DNA of 64,000 bases from Eutreptiella sp. 'Long Island Sound 2002'. Taxonomy: Eukaryota > Euglenozoa > Euglenophyceae > Eutreptiales > Eutreptiaceae. This document shows positions 62,812 through 64,000 of this stretch, in pieces. Position 1 is the stretch's first letter; each line of letters begins with the position of its first letter. The DNA lies in the NCBI GenBank assembly GCA_964036045.1, contig OZ038379.1, positions 105,912,025 through 105,976,024 of the forward strand, written 5' to 3'. The notes under the pieces are model-generated. The model saw nothing but the letters and a program-made list of their open reading frames with translations. It had not been told where the DNA came from and ran no database searches. A program made the translations under genes and the position numbers.

Positions 62812-62900
62812 ATAAAACACGTTCATAAAACGCGTTCATAAAACGCTCGGCGCGTTCATTAAACGAGAACTGAATTATGAACTGAATTATGAACCGAATT
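62812..62900 (-). repeat. Right array of GTTCATAAAACGCG motifs
   Basis: GTTCATAAAAC(A/G)C repeated about three times, then TTATGAAC(T/C)GAA repeats. In inverted orientation to the left array, so the gene lies in a 1.2-kb inverted-repeat cassette. Confidence 0.8.
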
Positions 62901-63340
62901 ATGAACAGGGAAGGAGGTTTTCATAATTTTCAAAAACTGGCAAAAATGGCAATTTTTCCAAAAAAACCCCGGCGGACAAAAAAATACTCACCCCAAGGGT
63001 GTTGACCCAACCCCCACAATTTTGAACGAACATGGCCCATGGGTACCCTAGCAAGAGCAAAATCCGTTCATATTTCATAAAACGATTTATGATGAATAAA
63101 ACTACCTTTCATACAGGCGCCAAGGGAAAGCACGGCAAAGCGCTCCACGAGCACTAAAAACTGGCAAACAGGCAAAAAAAGAGGTCTGCTTGTGTACAAT
63201 GGGCTGACCTCTTTTGGACTCAACAAAAAGGAGGACTGCTTCGTTCGTTGCAAAAAGGAGAAAAAAAAGGCATCATCCACCGTCAAGATATATCAATATA
63301 GGGTGCTGCAACCACCGCAGAGTACTCTAGCAGCACTGAG
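62901..63340. other. No gene recognised
   Basis: A/T-rich stretch with A-runs (62,940-62,990) and more TTCATAAAACG-like motifs near 63,068-63,090. No coding signal. Confidence 0.5.
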
Positions 63341-63359
63341 AACATGCAAAGCAAGGGAC

Positions 63360-64000
63360 CGCTTGGTCTGTTGCAAACACGCCAAGAAGAAGATCATCCA
63401 CCTCAGTCCAGGGGGCAAATGGGTGGATCTCGGTCGTGCCGCGCCTCTCTCTCCCTCTCCTCCATCTTCTCTTCCTGCAGTTCTTCCTCCTCTTCTTCCT
63501 CAATCTCTTCCATCTCTTCCTCCATCTCTTCCAACTCTTACACCTCCATTGCGTCGGGTACTGCCTAGGTCGCCTTAGGCTCCTGGGGCTCCCTCTCCTT
63601 CTCGGCTGCCTCGCCTTCTTCCGCCCTTGGCCTCGGCGTTTCAGGCTTGTGGACGTCCGTGTCACCCGGCCCCACCACAAAGAGAATTTCGGCACCTTCT
63701 CGAAGCCACGACTAGGGTTTGCGCCCACAACACAAGAGGTAGTCCAAGCACTAGCAATGCTCAATGACCTGAATTGGCATGCTGCCTTCTTCCGGCCATC
63801 CTTGGGCTTTGGGCCCCCACACCTCGTATGGCTCAAAGTCGTACAACCCTGCGGACATCAGTGCTTGGAACAAAACCGGTACACAGTTTGCCTTTGATAG
63901 TCCAAAAGAAGGCTCCTAGGCACGAAGCATGATGTTGGCGTAAGCTTTGTCATACGTCGGTTGGGGGAATCGTTTGTGCGCGGCAGGCACGGGGTTCTTC
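63360..64000 (-). pseudogene. Unrecognised coding frame interrupted by TAG/TAA only
   Basis: One minus-strand frame runs from the window edge: FPQPTYDKAYANIMLRA, TAG, EPSFGLSKANCVPVLFQAL, YDFEPYEVWGPKAQGWPEEG, PIQVIEHC, TAG, CLDYLLCCGRKP, TAG, SWLREGAEILFVVGPGDTD, a Glu/Pro-rich part, TAG, AVPDAMEV, TAA, then a Glu-rich coiled coil (ELEEMEEEMEEIEEEEEEEL). Stops are at 63916, 63751, 63712, 63565 and 63538; no TGA and no frameshift in about 200 codons. Composition is clearly protein-like. A decayed gene, or exons with unusual stops. Family not recognised. Confidence 0.5.

Noticed and set aside
63327-63897. Arg/Lys-rich minus-strand ORF and Leu/Phe-rich plus-strand ORF
   Set aside because: Alternative frames of a GAG/GAA-rich coiled-coil coding segment; only the Glu-rich frame continues as protein-like sequence on both sides.
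12911-63918. Genome-wide reassignment of TAG/TAA to glutamine
   Set aside because: Intact ORFs (DIRS gag, recombinase and RT; the 58.9-kb gene; LINE ORF0 and ORF1) contain well over a hundred Gln codons and no internal TAG/TAA, and DIRS ORF4 copies stop at TAG and TAA at almost the same residue. Some of the in-frame TAGs align with Trp or Tyr.
1-64000. CRISPR arrays, operons or Shine-Dalgarno sites
   Set aside because: No repeat-spacer structure; LINE/DIRS content, spliced leader and LHCII show a eukaryotic nuclear context.

Overview
ORGANISM. The window looks like nuclear DNA of a photosynthetic euglenid (Euglena-like). Two lines of sequence evidence support this. First, three minus-strand sites carry the Euglena-type spliced leader (CTGAGTGTCTATTTTTTT, ending C/G) fused to the 5' end of other sequence. 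Second, there is an intron-free tandem array of green-type LHCII modules, about eight in one direction, as in the known euglenid LHCII polyprotein precursors. Identification from these motifs is from memory of the Euglena leader and of LHCII; no search was run.

LAYOUT. Almost the whole window is nested mobile DNA, nearly all on the minus strand. 1-12.36 kb: a long APE-type LINE (copy A) with RNase H, RT, endonuclease, an ORF1-like region, a RING-like module and an ORF0, punctuated by three 2A-like (D-x-E-x-NPGP-type) motifs. 12.36-17.36 kb plus 23.73-24.13 kb: a decayed retrocopy of an LHCII polyprotein mRNA, split by an intact DIRS/PAT-like tyrosine-recombinase retrotransposon (17,356-23,730) with perfect split direct repeats. 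24.1-25.8 kb: unrecognised Pro/Ser-rich coding remnants. 25.9-26.35 kb: a 41-bp hairpin satellite. 28.7-53.3 kb: a second, older DIRS element. Its gag gene is broken twice: by a 717-bp DDE transposon with an 8-bp target duplication, and by an 18.9-kb block (32,659-51,579) that starts with a spliced leader, ends with a poly(A) run and is flanked by a 16-bp near-perfect target duplication. Inside that block lie an STI1-like coding remnant, the 5' and 3' parts of a second 2A-bearing LINE (copy B, with a ubiquitin-like domain in ORF0 and a RING finger), a different LINE (copy C) that carries its own spliced leader, and a 360-bp MITE-like insert. 53.5-55.0 kb: a large array of the same 41-bp satellite. 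55.0-55.8 kb: a second DDE copy.

HOST-LIKE SEQUENCE. 55.8-64 kb is the least transposon-dominated part: a 528-residue predicted type II membrane protein (58,857-60,443), a small Tudor/chromo-like basic protein in a cassette flanked by inverted motif arrays (61.6-62.9 kb), and an open frame at the right edge interrupted only by TAG/TAA.

HOW IT FITS TOGETHER. The LINEs appear to encode one very long polyprotein cut by 2A-like sites into ORF0 (ubiquitin-like, basic, Pro/Tyr/Gln-rich), a RING module, an ORF1 module and EN-RT-RNaseH. Spliced leaders at insertion 5' ends imply that trans-spliced, polyadenylated RNAs are copied to their very 5' end. In-frame stops in decayed copies are strongly biased to TAG, often where sister copies have CAG (Gln). 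I favour C-to-T decay of CAG over a changed code, because intact genes here have many Gln codons and no internal TAG/TAA.
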